NCBI RefSeq assembly: GCF_041914405.1
Contig: NZ_JAYSDK010000030.1
Location: forward strand, 7,397-71,396
Length of the DNA: 64,000 nucleotides
Direction of reading: 5' to 3'
Origin: Zoogloea sp041914405
GTDB lineage: Bacteria; Pseudomonadota; Gammaproteobacteria; Burkholderiales; Rhodocyclaceae
Shown: piece by piece, positions 43,285 to 51,047 of the stretch
How positions within the stretch are numbered: position 1 is the first letter of the stretch
Layout: every line of letters starts with the position of its first letter
The notes under the pieces: model-generated
What the model saw: only the letters and a program-made list of their open reading frames with translations
Told to the model about the DNA's origin: nothing
Database searches by the model: none
Translations under genes and position numbers: made by a program

Positions 43285-43833
43285 TCAGGCCCCCTTGAGA
43301 ACCAGCGGCAAGCCCGCGGCGACGAAAGTCACCCGCTCGCAGAGGGCTGCCACGGCCTGGTTGAGACGCCCGGCCTCGTCGCGGAACAGGCGGCCTAACG
43401 GGCTTTCCGGCACCAGGCCGAGGCCCACCTCATTGGCAACGAAAATCACTTTTCCCGGCAACTGCGGAATCAACTCGAGCAGCGCCGCCCGCTCGCGGGC
43501 AAAGGCCGGCAGCAGTTCGGCGCCAGCAGCCGGCGGGAGGTTCTCGGCGCCGTCGAGCAGGTTGGCCAGCCACAGGGTCAGGCAATCGACCACCACGCAG
43601 CGATCCGCTGAGGCGGTCGCCTGCAGCGCTGCCGCCAGCGCCCGCGGCTCCTCGACGACGACCCAGCCGGCGGGCCGGTCGGCCTGGTGGCGGGCGATAC
43701 GCACGCGCATCTCCTCGTCCAACGCCTCGGCGGTGGCGATCACATGCACCGCCAGGCCACTCGCTGCAGCGGCCTGCTCGGCGTGGCGGCTCTTGCCGGA
43801 ACGGGCGCCGCCGAGGATGAATTCACATGACAT
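43285..43833 (-). CDS. cobU: Adenosylcobinamide kinase / guanylyltransferase (CobU)
   Basis: 182 residues. P-loop FILGGARSGKSRHAEQAA, substrate and catalytic IATAEALDEEMRVRIARHQADRP (His for GMP attachment), and FVANEVGLGLVPESPLGR. Phosphorylates adenosylcobinamide and adds GMP. Start MSCEFILGG preceded by GGAGCTGTTT. It is divergent from the riboswitch-btuB unit. Confidence 0.9.
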   Translation of the reverse strand: MSCEFILGGARSGKSRHAEQAAAASGLAVHVIATAEALDEEMRVRIARHQADRPAGWVVVEEPRALAAALQATASADRCVVVDCLTLWLANLLDGAENLPPAAGAELLPAFARERAALLELIPQLPGKVIFVANEVGLGLVPESPLGRLFRDEAGRLNQAVAALCERVTFVAAGLPLVLKGA

Positions 43834-43943
43834 AAACAGCTCCAGCATATTGACGCTAACGTCAACCGAATTCGGGAAGTGACTGATTTTGGTGCTATTA
43901 TCGCAGCCGTTGTCGCCACAGGGCCGAGTCGGCCCGGCGATAC

Positions 43944-44166
43944 GCGTGCTCCAGGTGCTCCAGCGGCCGTCCAGGCCAGGAGTTAAACGGGAAACAGGTG
44001 CGCGTGCTTCCTCGGAAGCCGCAAGGCCTGTGCTGCCCCCGCAACGGTAAGCAAGCGCAAGACGCATCACATAGCCACTGGGCCTTTCGGGCCTGGGAAG
44101 GCGATGCGTCCTGTCCGGTCGGCATTGTGCCGCACCGGCTCGGCTTGCAAGCCCGGATACCGGCCT
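43944..44166 (+). ncRNA. Cobalamin (B12) riboswitch
   Basis: Core elements in order: GTGCTCCAGGTGCTC (P2 side), TTAAACGGGAAACAGGTG, the B12 box GCCGCAAGGCCTGTGCTG followed by CCCCCGCAACGGTAAGC, CCACTGGGCCTTTCGGGCCT, GGGAAGGCGATGCG, and terminal CGGCTTGCAAGCCCGGATAC. AdoCbl or another cobalamin would reduce expression of the downstream genes. The leader from here to the btuB start is 148 bases with no gene, and 43834-43943 on the cobU side holds no element I can name. Confidence 0.95.
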
Positions 44167-44314
44167 TGATCACACAACAGCGGAAGTGCCACGGGGTGGT
44201 GGCAACGCGCGCGGCCGTGATCCTGTCCGGCCTTCTGCGGTACCTCCCCTGCGCTTCCACACGCAATCCACCCGAGTTGGCGGGGACGCCACCGGGTCCG
44301 GGAGAACCTGACAG

Positions 44315-46129
44315 ATGATCATCCGCCTTTCCACCGCCGCCCTAGCGGTCGCCTCCGCCTTCCCTGCCATCGCGCTTGCCGCCCCGGCCGAACAATCCAC
44401 CGTCCTCGTCACCGCCACCCGTCAGGCCCAGCGTGCCGACGAGTCCCTGGCCGACGTGACGGTCATCGAGCGCGCGCAGATCGAACGGGCCGGCTCGACC
44501 TTCTCGCTGCCCGAGCTGCTGGCCCGCCAGCCCGGCATCCAGATGTCCTCCAGCGGCGGTCCCGGCAAGGCCACCGACATCTTCATCCGCGGCGCCAGCC
44601 CGCGCCAGACCCTACTGATCGTGGACGGCATGCGCCTCGGCTCCGCCACCCTCGGCACCGCGACCTGGCAGGACATCCCGCTGTCCCAGATCGAGCGCAT
44701 CGAGATCGTCCGCGGCCCGGCCTCCGCACTGTACGGCGCCGACGCGATCGGCGGCGTGATCCAGATCTTCACCCGCAAGGGCGAGGGCGCGCCGAAGGTG
44801 GACGCCTTCGTCGGCGCCGGCAGCTACGGCACCCGCGAAACCTCGGCAGGCGTCTCCGGCGGCACCGACAAGCTGTCCTACTCGGTACGCGGCGGCTACG
44901 CCGAAAACGACGGCTACAGCGCCATCTACAGCAAGGCCAAGCAGCCGTTCTACTACAACCCGGACAAGGATCCGTACCGCAACAGCAACCTGTCAGCCAA
45001 GGCAAGCTACCGCCTGGCAGACGGCCATGAAGTCGGCGCCTCCATCCTCTACGCGACAAGCCGCAACCACTACGATTCTGGCCTCGGCTTCGACAACTTC
45101 AGCGACGACGTGCAGAACGTCTGGAACCTGTACAGCCGCAACCGCCTCAGCGACGCCTGGACCAGCACCGTGCGCTTCGGTCAGTCGATCGACGACGCCA
45201 AGAACTTCGCGTCCTACGCCCCCAACGGCGCGTCGATCAAGACCACCCAGCAGCAGTTCATGTGGCAGAACGACGTCCGCCTGCCGGTCGGTACCCTGCT
45301 CGCCGCCTACGAGAACCTGCATCAGAAGGCCGTCAACCAGGACACCTTCGACGTCAGCCGCTCGGTCAACTCGGCCCTGCTCGGGTGGACCGCCGGCTTC
45401 GGCCCGCACAAGGTTCAGCTCAACGCCCGCCATGACGACAACAGCCAGTTCGGCGGCAAGACCACCGGCTACGCAGGCTACGGCTACCAGATCCTGCCGA
45501 CGCTGCGCGTACAGGGCAGCATCGGCAACGCCTTCCGCGCGCCGACCTTCAACGAGCTGTACTACCCCGGCTACGGCAACGTGAACCTGAAGCCGGAGAG
45601 CGCCTACAACAAGGAAGTCGGCCTGCTGTGGGAACAGCACGGGCATAACGTCAGCGCCACCTACTTCCGCAACCGCGTCACCAACATGATCGTCAACGAT
45701 CAGAACTTCATCCCGCAGAACGTCGGCAGCGCCCGCCTGGAAGGCATCAGCCTGGGCTACGGCGGCCAGCTCGCCGGCTTCGACATCGTCGCCAATATCG
45801 ACTTCCTCGACCCAAAGGACCTGGACACCGACAAGCGCCTGCAGCGCCGCGCCAACAAGACCGGCAACCTGGCGGTCAGCCGCAGTTTCGCCGCCCTCAC
45901 CGTGGGCGCCGAATGGCAGGGTGCCGGTGGCCGCTACGACCGCACCGGCGAGACCAAGCCGATGGGCGGCTACGGGCTGGTGAACGCCTTCGCCAAGTAC
46001 GCGCTGAGCAAGGAGCTGGGTGTCGAGGCACGCGCCAACAACATCCTCGACAAGCAGTACGAAACCGCCCTGGGCTTCAAGACGGCCGGCGCCAACGTCT
46101 TCTTCGGCGTACGCTACACCCCGCAATAA
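44315..46129 (+). CDS. btuB: Vitamin B12 outer-membrane receptor (BtuB-like TonB-dependent)
   Basis: 604 residues. Signal peptide (AALAVASAFPAIALA), TonB box STVLVTATR, plug domain with LLARQPGIQMSSSGG and IFIRGASPRQTLLIVDGM, and RGPASALYGADAIGGVI. A 22-strand barrel ends KTAGANVFFGVRYTPQ. Placement right after a B12 riboswitch and before btuC/btuD supports cobalamin or cobinamide as ligand. The last residue is Gln, whereas most barrel proteins end in an aromatic. Confidence 0.92.
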   Translation: MIIRLSTAALAVASAFPAIALAAPAEQSTVLVTATRQAQRADESLADVTVIERAQIERAGSTFSLPELLARQPGIQMSSSGGPGKATDIFIRGASPRQTLLIVDGMRLGSATLGTATWQDIPLSQIERIEIVRGPASALYGADAIGGVIQIFTRKGEGAPKVDAFVGAGSYGTRETSAGVSGGTDKLSYSVRGGYAENDGYSAIYSKAKQPFYYNPDKDPYRNSNLSAKASYRLADGHEVGASILYATSRNHYDSGLGFDNFSDDVQNVWNLYSRNRLSDAWTSTVRFGQSIDDAKNFASYAPNGASIKTTQQQFMWQNDVRLPVGTLLAAYENLHQKAVNQDTFDVSRSVNSALLGWTAGFGPHKVQLNARHDDNSQFGGKTTGYAGYGYQILPTLRVQGSIGNAFRAPTFNELYYPGYGNVNLKPESAYNKEVGLLWEQHGHNVSATYFRNRVTNMIVNDQNFIPQNVGSARLEGISLGYGGQLAGFDIVANIDFLDPKDLDTDKRLQRRANKTGNLAVSRSFAALTVGAEWQGAGGRYDRTGETKPMGGYGLVNAFAKYALSKELGVEARANNILDKQYETALGFKTAGANVFFGVRYTPQ

Positions 46130-46148
46130 GCCCATGCACGGAGGGACC

Positions 46149-47174
46149 ATGGCCCACGGGCACATTACCGCCCAACACCGTCCGGTCAGCATGCGCGGCA
46201 CGCGCCTGCGCGCCCGGCTGGTCATCGCCGGCCTGATTGCGGCGGCGCTGGCGGCCTTCGCCTGGTCCCTGTCGGCCGGCGCCATGCCGGTGTCGGTTCA
46301 GGACATGCTGGCCGCGCTGGGCAGTGGTGAAGGCGGCATGGAGGCGGACATCATCCGCCAGCTGCGCCTGCCCCGCGCCATCGCAGCCTTTGCCTGCGGC
46401 GGCCTGCTGGCCCTGGCCGGCGCACTGATGCAGGTGCTGCTTCGCAACCCGCTGGCCGATCCCTACGTGCTGGGCATTTCCGGCGGCGCGGCGGTCGGCG
46501 CGCTGGGGGCGATCCTGGCCGGTGCCACCGCCGGCTGGATCGACGCCGGCGCCTTCATCGGTGCCCTCGGCGCCACCCTGCTGGTCTTCGGCCTCGCTCA
46601 TGGCGACGGCTCGTGGACCCAGACCCGCCTGCTGCTCACCGGCGTCATCGTCGCCTCCGGCTGTGGCGCGGCAGTAGCGCTGATGCTGAGCCTGGCCCCC
46701 GAAGGCCGGGTCAAGGGCATGCTGTTCTGGCTGATGGGCGACGCCAGCAGCGCCAGCCGGCCTTGGCCGGCGCTGGCCCTGCTGGCCGTCGGCCTGCTGG
46801 CCGCCCTGCCCTTCGCCCGCGAACTCAATCTGCTGGCCCGCGGCGAGATCACCGCCCGCGCCCTCGGCGTCCGGGTCGGCCGCCTGCGCATGCTGGTCTA
46901 TGGCCTCGGTGCGCTGCTCACCGCGGTCGCGGTGACCACCGTCGGCTCGGTCGGCTTCGTCGGCCTGATCGTGCCGCACCTGGTGCGCCTGTCCATCGGC
47001 AACGACCAGCGCCTGCTGCTGCCTGCCGCCACGCTGGCCGGTGGCGTGCTGCTGTGCGCCGCCGACACCGCCGCCCGCACGGTGGTCGCGCCGATCCAGC
47101 TGCCGGTCGGCGTGCTCACCGCGTTGATCGGCGTGCCGGTCTTCCTGTTCCTGCTGGCGAGGCATCCGCGATGA
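46149..47174 (+). CDS. btuC: Cobalamin ABC transporter permease (BtuC/FecCD)
   Basis: 341 residues with about ten membrane helices. Family motifs LRLPRAIAAFACGGLLALAG, LLRNPLADPYVLGISGG and GSVGFVGLIVPHLVR, RLLLPAATLAGGVLL. Start MAHGHITAQ preceded by CGGAGGGACC. In the B12 importer it pairs with BtuD and a periplasmic BtuF, which is not in this window. Stop overlaps btuD start (ATGA). Confidence 0.9.
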   Translation: MAHGHITAQHRPVSMRGTRLRARLVIAGLIAAALAAFAWSLSAGAMPVSVQDMLAALGSGEGGMEADIIRQLRLPRAIAAFACGGLLALAGALMQVLLRNPLADPYVLGISGGAAVGALGAILAGATAGWIDAGAFIGALGATLLVFGLAHGDGSWTQTRLLLTGVIVASGCGAAVALMLSLAPEGRVKGMLFWLMGDASSASRPWPALALLAVGLLAALPFARELNLLARGEITARALGVRVGRLRMLVYGLGALLTAVAVTTVGSVGFVGLIVPHLVRLSIGNDQRLLLPAATLAGGVLLCAADTAARTVVAPIQLPVGVLTALIGVPVFLFLLARHPR

Positions 47175-47953
47175 AGATGGACGTGCGCCCGCCGGTCCTC
47201 GCCACCGAGCACCTCACCGTGCAGGTGGGCCGCCGCGACGTGGTCCGGGCGCTGAATTTCACGCTGCAGCCAGGCGACACGCTGGTGATCCTCGGCCGCA
47301 ACGGCGCCGGTAAAACCACCCTTCTGCACACCCTGGCCGGCTTGCGCGATGCCGCTGCCGGCACTGTGCTGCTGTCCGGCCAGCCCTATGCGGCCTGGCC
47401 GCGCGGCCACGAAGCCTGCCTGCGCGGCCTGCTGGCCCAGAGCCAGCCCGATTTCTTCAGCGCAACGGTGCTCGAAACGGCACTCGTCGGCCGCCATCCC
47501 TACCTGGGCCGCTGGGACTGGGAGGGGCCGGAAGACGAAGCCATCGCGCTGGCCGCGCTGGCCAGCATGGGCCTGGGCGACTTCGCCGAGCGCCAGGTGC
47601 CGACGCTGTCCGGCGGCGAGCGCCAGCGCCTCGCCATCGCCACCCTGCTGGTGCAACGGCCGCGCCTGTACCTGCTCGACGAACCGCTGGCGCACCTTGA
47701 CCTGCACCATGAGGTCGCGGTACTTGACCATTTCCGCGCCCTCGCCGCCACCGGTGCGGGCGTGGCGATGGTCCTCCACGACATCAACCTGACGGCCCGC
47801 TACGCCAGCCACGTACTGCTGCTCGACGGCGAAGGCGGCCACATCTTCGGCCCGGCCGCCGAGGTGCTCACCACCGAACGCCTGTCGGCCGCCTTCGGAC
47901 ATCCGCTACGGGCCGTCGCCGACGGCACCGCGACACTGTTCGTGCCGGCCTGA
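47171..47953 (+). CDS. btuD: Cobalamin ABC transporter ATP-binding protein (BtuD)
   Basis: 260 residues. Walker A LGRNGAGKTTLLHTLAGL, signature LSGGERQRLAIATLL, Walker B LYLLDEPLAHLD, with GRHPYLGRWDWEGP of the FepC/BtuD subfamily. Translationally coupled to btuC by a 4-base overlap. Followed by a small hairpin and then cobO. Confidence 0.9.
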   Translation: MKMDVRPPVLATEHLTVQVGRRDVVRALNFTLQPGDTLVILGRNGAGKTTLLHTLAGLRDAAAGTVLLSGQPYAAWPRGHEACLRGLLAQSQPDFFSATVLETALVGRHPYLGRWDWEGPEDEAIALAALASMGLGDFAERQVPTLSGGERQRLAIATLLVQRPRLYLLDEPLAHLDLHHEVAVLDHFRALAATGAGVAMVLHDINLTARYASHVLLLDGEGGHIFGPAAEVLTTERLSAAFGHPLRAVADGTATLFVPA

Positions 47954-47986
47954 CAGCTCCCGGACCTGCACCGTGCCCGTTGTGGC

Positions 47987-48012
47987 TGTGAGGCAAACTC
48001 ATTTGCCCCACA
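47987..48012. repeat. Degenerate REP-like palindrome
   Basis: TGTGAGGCAAACTCATTTGC with continuation CCCACA forms an imperfect 26-base hairpin with 10 of 13 positions paired. It resembles the GGGCGAATGAATTCGCCC REP core but with AAA/TTT in place of GAA/TTC. Located between btuD and cobO. It may be a decayed REP or a weak terminator. Confidence 0.45.
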
Positions 48013-48080
48013 AGTAATCCACAGGAAATTCACAAGAAAACCACAAGAACCCAACCCCCAACGAATCCACACACACCACC

Positions 48081-48704
48081 ATGACCGACCACAACACCTC
48101 CTCCGACACCGAACGCGACGCCCGCCACAAGACCCGCATGGAACGCAAGAAGGCCGTCGTCGACGCGGCCATCGCCGCCGCCACCGACCAGCGTGGCGTG
48201 CTGCTGGTGAACACCGGCAACGGCAAGGGCAAGTCCAGCGCTGCCTTCGGCGTGCTGGCCCGGGCGCTCGGCCACGGCCTGAAGGCCGGCGTGGTGCAGT
48301 TCGTGAAGGGCCGTTCGGACACCGGCGAGGAAGCCTTCTTCCGCCGCCAGCCAGAAGTCAGCTGGCACGTGATGGGCGACGGCTTCACCTGGGACACCCA
48401 GGACCGCAGCGCCGACATCGCCAGCGCCAAGGCCGGCTGGGAACAGGCGCGGGCCTTCCTGCGCGATCCGGAGATTGGCCTGGTGGTGCTCGATGAGCTC
48501 AACATCGTCCTCAAGTACGCCTACCTGGACGTGAACGAGGTGATCGCCGACCTGCAGGCCCGCCCGGCCATGCAGCACGTCATCGTCACCGGCCGTGGCG
48601 CGCCGGAAGCACTGATCGCGGCGGCCGACACGGTCACCGACATGGGCGTCGTCAAGCACGCCTTCAAGGCCGGCATCGCCGCCCAGGCTGGCCTGGAGTT
48701 CTGA
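48081..48704 (+). CDS. cobO: Cob(I)yrinic acid a,c-diamide adenosyltransferase (CobO/BtuR)
   Basis: 207 residues. P-loop LVNTGNGKGKSSAAFGVL, then VVQFVKGRSDTGEEAFF, LVVLDELNIVLKYAYLD and HVIVTGRGAPEALIAAAD. Transfers the adenosyl group to the corrinoid cobalt. Its length fits the usual ~200 residues. Downstream of btuBCD, so probably under the same riboswitch, unless the hairpin at 47987 stops transcription. Confidence 0.92.
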   Translation: MTDHNTSSDTERDARHKTRMERKKAVVDAAIAAATDQRGVLLVNTGNGKGKSSAAFGVLARALGHGLKAGVVQFVKGRSDTGEEAFFRRQPEVSWHVMGDGFTWDTQDRSADIASAKAGWEQARAFLRDPEIGLVVLDELNIVLKYAYLDVNEVIADLQARPAMQHVIVTGRGAPEALIAAADTVTDMGVVKHAFKAGIAAQAGLEF

Positions 48705-48792
48705 GCAAGCGGCTGCGGTAAACCCCGGTTCTGCCAGCCGGGCCGGGCGCGGTAAGCTTGATTCCTTATTTCCGTTTGCCGCCCCGACTGCC

Positions 48793-49746
48793 ATGCACCG
48801 CATCGTCTACCTGGAATCCGGCGCGCTGATCGCCGACATCCGCCGCCCCGCCTTCGCCCACGAGTGGACCGAGTACGAGGCCACCGCCCAGCATGAGGTG
48901 GCGGAACGCCTGGCCGGCACGACCATCGCAATCATCAACAAGCGCCAGCTCAGCGCCAACATCATCGCCGGCCTGCCCGACCTGCAGATGGTGGCGATCG
49001 CCGCCACCGGCTACAACAACGTGGACCTGGAAGCCTGCCGGGCCCGCGGCATCGTCGTCTCCAACGTGCGCGGCTACGCCCGCGAGACGGTGCCCGAGCA
49101 CGTACTGGCGCTGATGCTGGCCCTGTCCCGCCAGCTGGCGCCCTACCACCAGTCGGTGGCCGCCGGCCGCTGGCAGAAGAGCGAGCAGTTCTGCTATTTC
49201 GATTACCCGATCCGCGACCTGGCCGGGCAGACCCTCGGCCTCCTCGGCAGCGGCACCCTCGGCCAGGGCGTCGCGCGCCTCGCCGAAGCCTTCGGCATGC
49301 GGGTAATCCGCGGCGAGCACAAGGGCGCCGCAGCCGTGCGCGAGGGCTACGTGGCCTTCGAGCAGCTGATCCGCGAAGCCGACGTGATCAGCCTGCACTG
49401 CCCGCTCAACGATTCCACGCGCCACCTGATCGGCGCCGCCGAACTGGCCGCGATGAAGCCCACTGCGCTGCTGATCAACACCGCCCGCGGCGGCCTGGTG
49501 GACGAAGCCGCGCTGGCCGACGCGCTGCGCACCCGCCGCATCGGCGGCGCCGGCTTCGACGTGCTGACCGAAGAGCCACCCACCGACAACCCGCTGCTGG
49601 CCCCCGACCTGCTGGCCGCCGGCAACTTCATCCTCACGCCCCACGTCGCGTGGTCCAGCCGCGAAGCCATGCAGACCCTGGCCGACCAGCTGACCGGCAA
49701 CATCGAGGCCTTCGCCGCCGGCGAGGCGCGCAACCGCCTGACCTGA
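48793..49746 (+). CDS. D-2-hydroxyacid dehydrogenase (hydroxypyruvate/glycerate type)
   Basis: 317 residues. Rossmann motif LGLLGSGTLGQGVARLAEAFG, substrate-site AATGYNNVDLEACRARGIVVSNVRGYA, TARGGLVDEAALADAL (catalytic Arg region earlier) and FILTPHVAWSSREAMQTLAD with the catalytic His. NAD(P)-dependent; substrate could be glycerate/hydroxypyruvate or another 2-keto acid. Ends 48 bases before the convergent glpQ. Confidence 0.88.
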   Translation: MHRIVYLESGALIADIRRPAFAHEWTEYEATAQHEVAERLAGTTIAIINKRQLSANIIAGLPDLQMVAIAATGYNNVDLEACRARGIVVSNVRGYARETVPEHVLALMLALSRQLAPYHQSVAAGRWQKSEQFCYFDYPIRDLAGQTLGLLGSGTLGQGVARLAEAFGMRVIRGEHKGAAAVREGYVAFEQLIREADVISLHCPLNDSTRHLIGAAELAAMKPTALLINTARGGLVDEAALADALRTRRIGGAGFDVLTEEPPTDNPLLAPDLLAAGNFILTPHVAWSSREAMQTLADQLTGNIEAFAAGEARNRLT

Positions 49747-49794
49747 CAAGTCGCCGATCCCTCCACCACTGGCCAGGATCGGCAGCACCCAGGC

Positions 49795-50934
49795 TTACTT
49801 CTTCAGCCCATTCACCGCCGCCCGGCCCACCGCCGGGTCGTCGGTGAAGAAGCCATCCACGCCAGCCTTCAGGAAGGTCTGGATCTCGGTGATGCTGTCG
49901 CCGCGCACGCTGGGGTCGGAAGTCGGCGCGCCCTTCAGGCTGGCCGGCAGGAAGTTGTTTTCCGGCCGCAGCGTCCAGATGTGCAGGGCCAGGTTCTGGG
50001 CGTGGGCATTGGCCACCAGTGCGGTCGGCGTGCCGAGGGCGCCGTCCTTGACCGGAATGACCAGATCTTTGTGGGCGCCGACCACGTTGGCGTAGGTGGC
50101 GATCTCGCGGAGGCCGTCAGGGGTCGTCATGTCCGCGTAGGTCTTGGTGTTGGCGGCGCCCTGCAGCACGAAATCGTAGGGACGGCCGCTATTGGACAGA
50201 AGCTGAACCAAGCGCACGCTGCTCTTCTGGCGGATCTCCTTCAGGTTGGCCACTTCGAAGGACTGCACGAATACCGGCGCATCCTTGCTGTTCCAGCCGT
50301 TCTTCTCCAGCACCGCGAGCAGGGGCGCCTCGAGGGGCATACCGATGGACTTGAAGTAGCTCGGGTGCTTGGTTTCCGGCTCGATGCCGATGGTGCGTCC
50401 CGTCGCCTTGCTCTGGGCCTTGGCCAGATCGATGACCTCCTGCAGCGTCGGCACCTCGAACTGGTCGTTGTAGGCTGTATTGGCCGGGCGGACGGTCGGG
50501 ATGCGTTCACGCGCCCGCAGGGTCTTCAGCTCGGCGAGGGTGAAATCCTCCGCGAACCAGCCGGTGATGGCGGTGCCATCGATAGTCTTGGTGGTCTTGC
50601 GGCTGGCGAACTCCGGACGATCGGCGACGTTGGTAGTCGCCTCCTTCACCGAACCATCGGCGTTCAGGATGCACAGCGCGTTCTCGTGGCGATCCACCAG
50701 CACGCCGTCCTTGGTGATGACCAGATCAGGCTCGATGATGTCGGCGCCGTCGTCGATGGCTTTCTGGTAGGCCGCCAGGGTGTGTTCCGGGCGCAGCGCG
50801 GAAGCGCCCCGGTGGGCGATGACGGTCGGTGTCGGCGGCCAGGCCGGGCTATCGTCGCTGCCACCACAGGCGGTCAGCGCAAGGCTTGCGGTCAGCAGGG
50901 AAAGGATGGAAGCAATGCGGGTCTTGCGGAACAT
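49795..50934 (-). CDS. glpQ: Glycerophosphodiester phosphodiesterase lipoprotein (GlpQ-like)
   Basis: 379 residues. Signal peptide with lipobox ASLALTAC, then the catalytic VIAHRGASALRPEHT (His-Arg) and GADIIEPDLVITKDGVLVDRHE (metal Glu, Asp; catalytic His). Releases glycerol 3-phosphate from deacylated phospholipids in the periplasm. A candidate Pho box lies 46 bases upstream, fitting a role in phosphorus scavenging, and phoB-phoR are 8 kb away. Confidence 0.9.
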   Translation of the reverse strand: MFRKTRIASILSLLTASLALTACGGSDDSPAWPPTPTVIAHRGASALRPEHTLAAYQKAIDDGADIIEPDLVITKDGVLVDRHENALCILNADGSVKEATTNVADRPEFASRKTTKTIDGTAITGWFAEDFTLAELKTLRARERIPTVRPANTAYNDQFEVPTLQEVIDLAKAQSKATGRTIGIEPETKHPSYFKSIGMPLEAPLLAVLEKNGWNSKDAPVFVQSFEVANLKEIRQKSSVRLVQLLSNSGRPYDFVLQGAANTKTYADMTTPDGLREIATYANVVGAHKDLVIPVKDGALGTPTALVANAHAQNLALHIWTLRPENNFLPASLKGAPTSDPSVRGDSITEIQTFLKAGVDGFFTDDPAVGRAAVNGLKK

Positions 50935-50980
50935 GTCGTGAATCCGGGCGGAATAAAAAGCGCCACTTTGTGGGCCCGCC

Positions 50981-50998
50981 GTGACATCGCCATGACCA
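50981..50998 (-). promoter_or_regulatory. Candidate Pho box upstream of glpQ
   Basis: On the minus strand TGGTCATGGCGATGTCAC reads as two 7-base repeats with a 4-base spacer (TGGTCAT, GGCG, ATGTCAC), matching 11 of 14 repeat positions of the consensus CTGTCAT-n4-CTGTCAY. The gene it precedes, glpQ, is a typical PhoB target. No convincing -10 box was identified. Confidence 0.4.
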
Positions 50999-51047
50999 GC
51001 GCTTTAAGAATTCCCTGTGGATATGCTCAGTCTAGCCGTCCCTTCAC

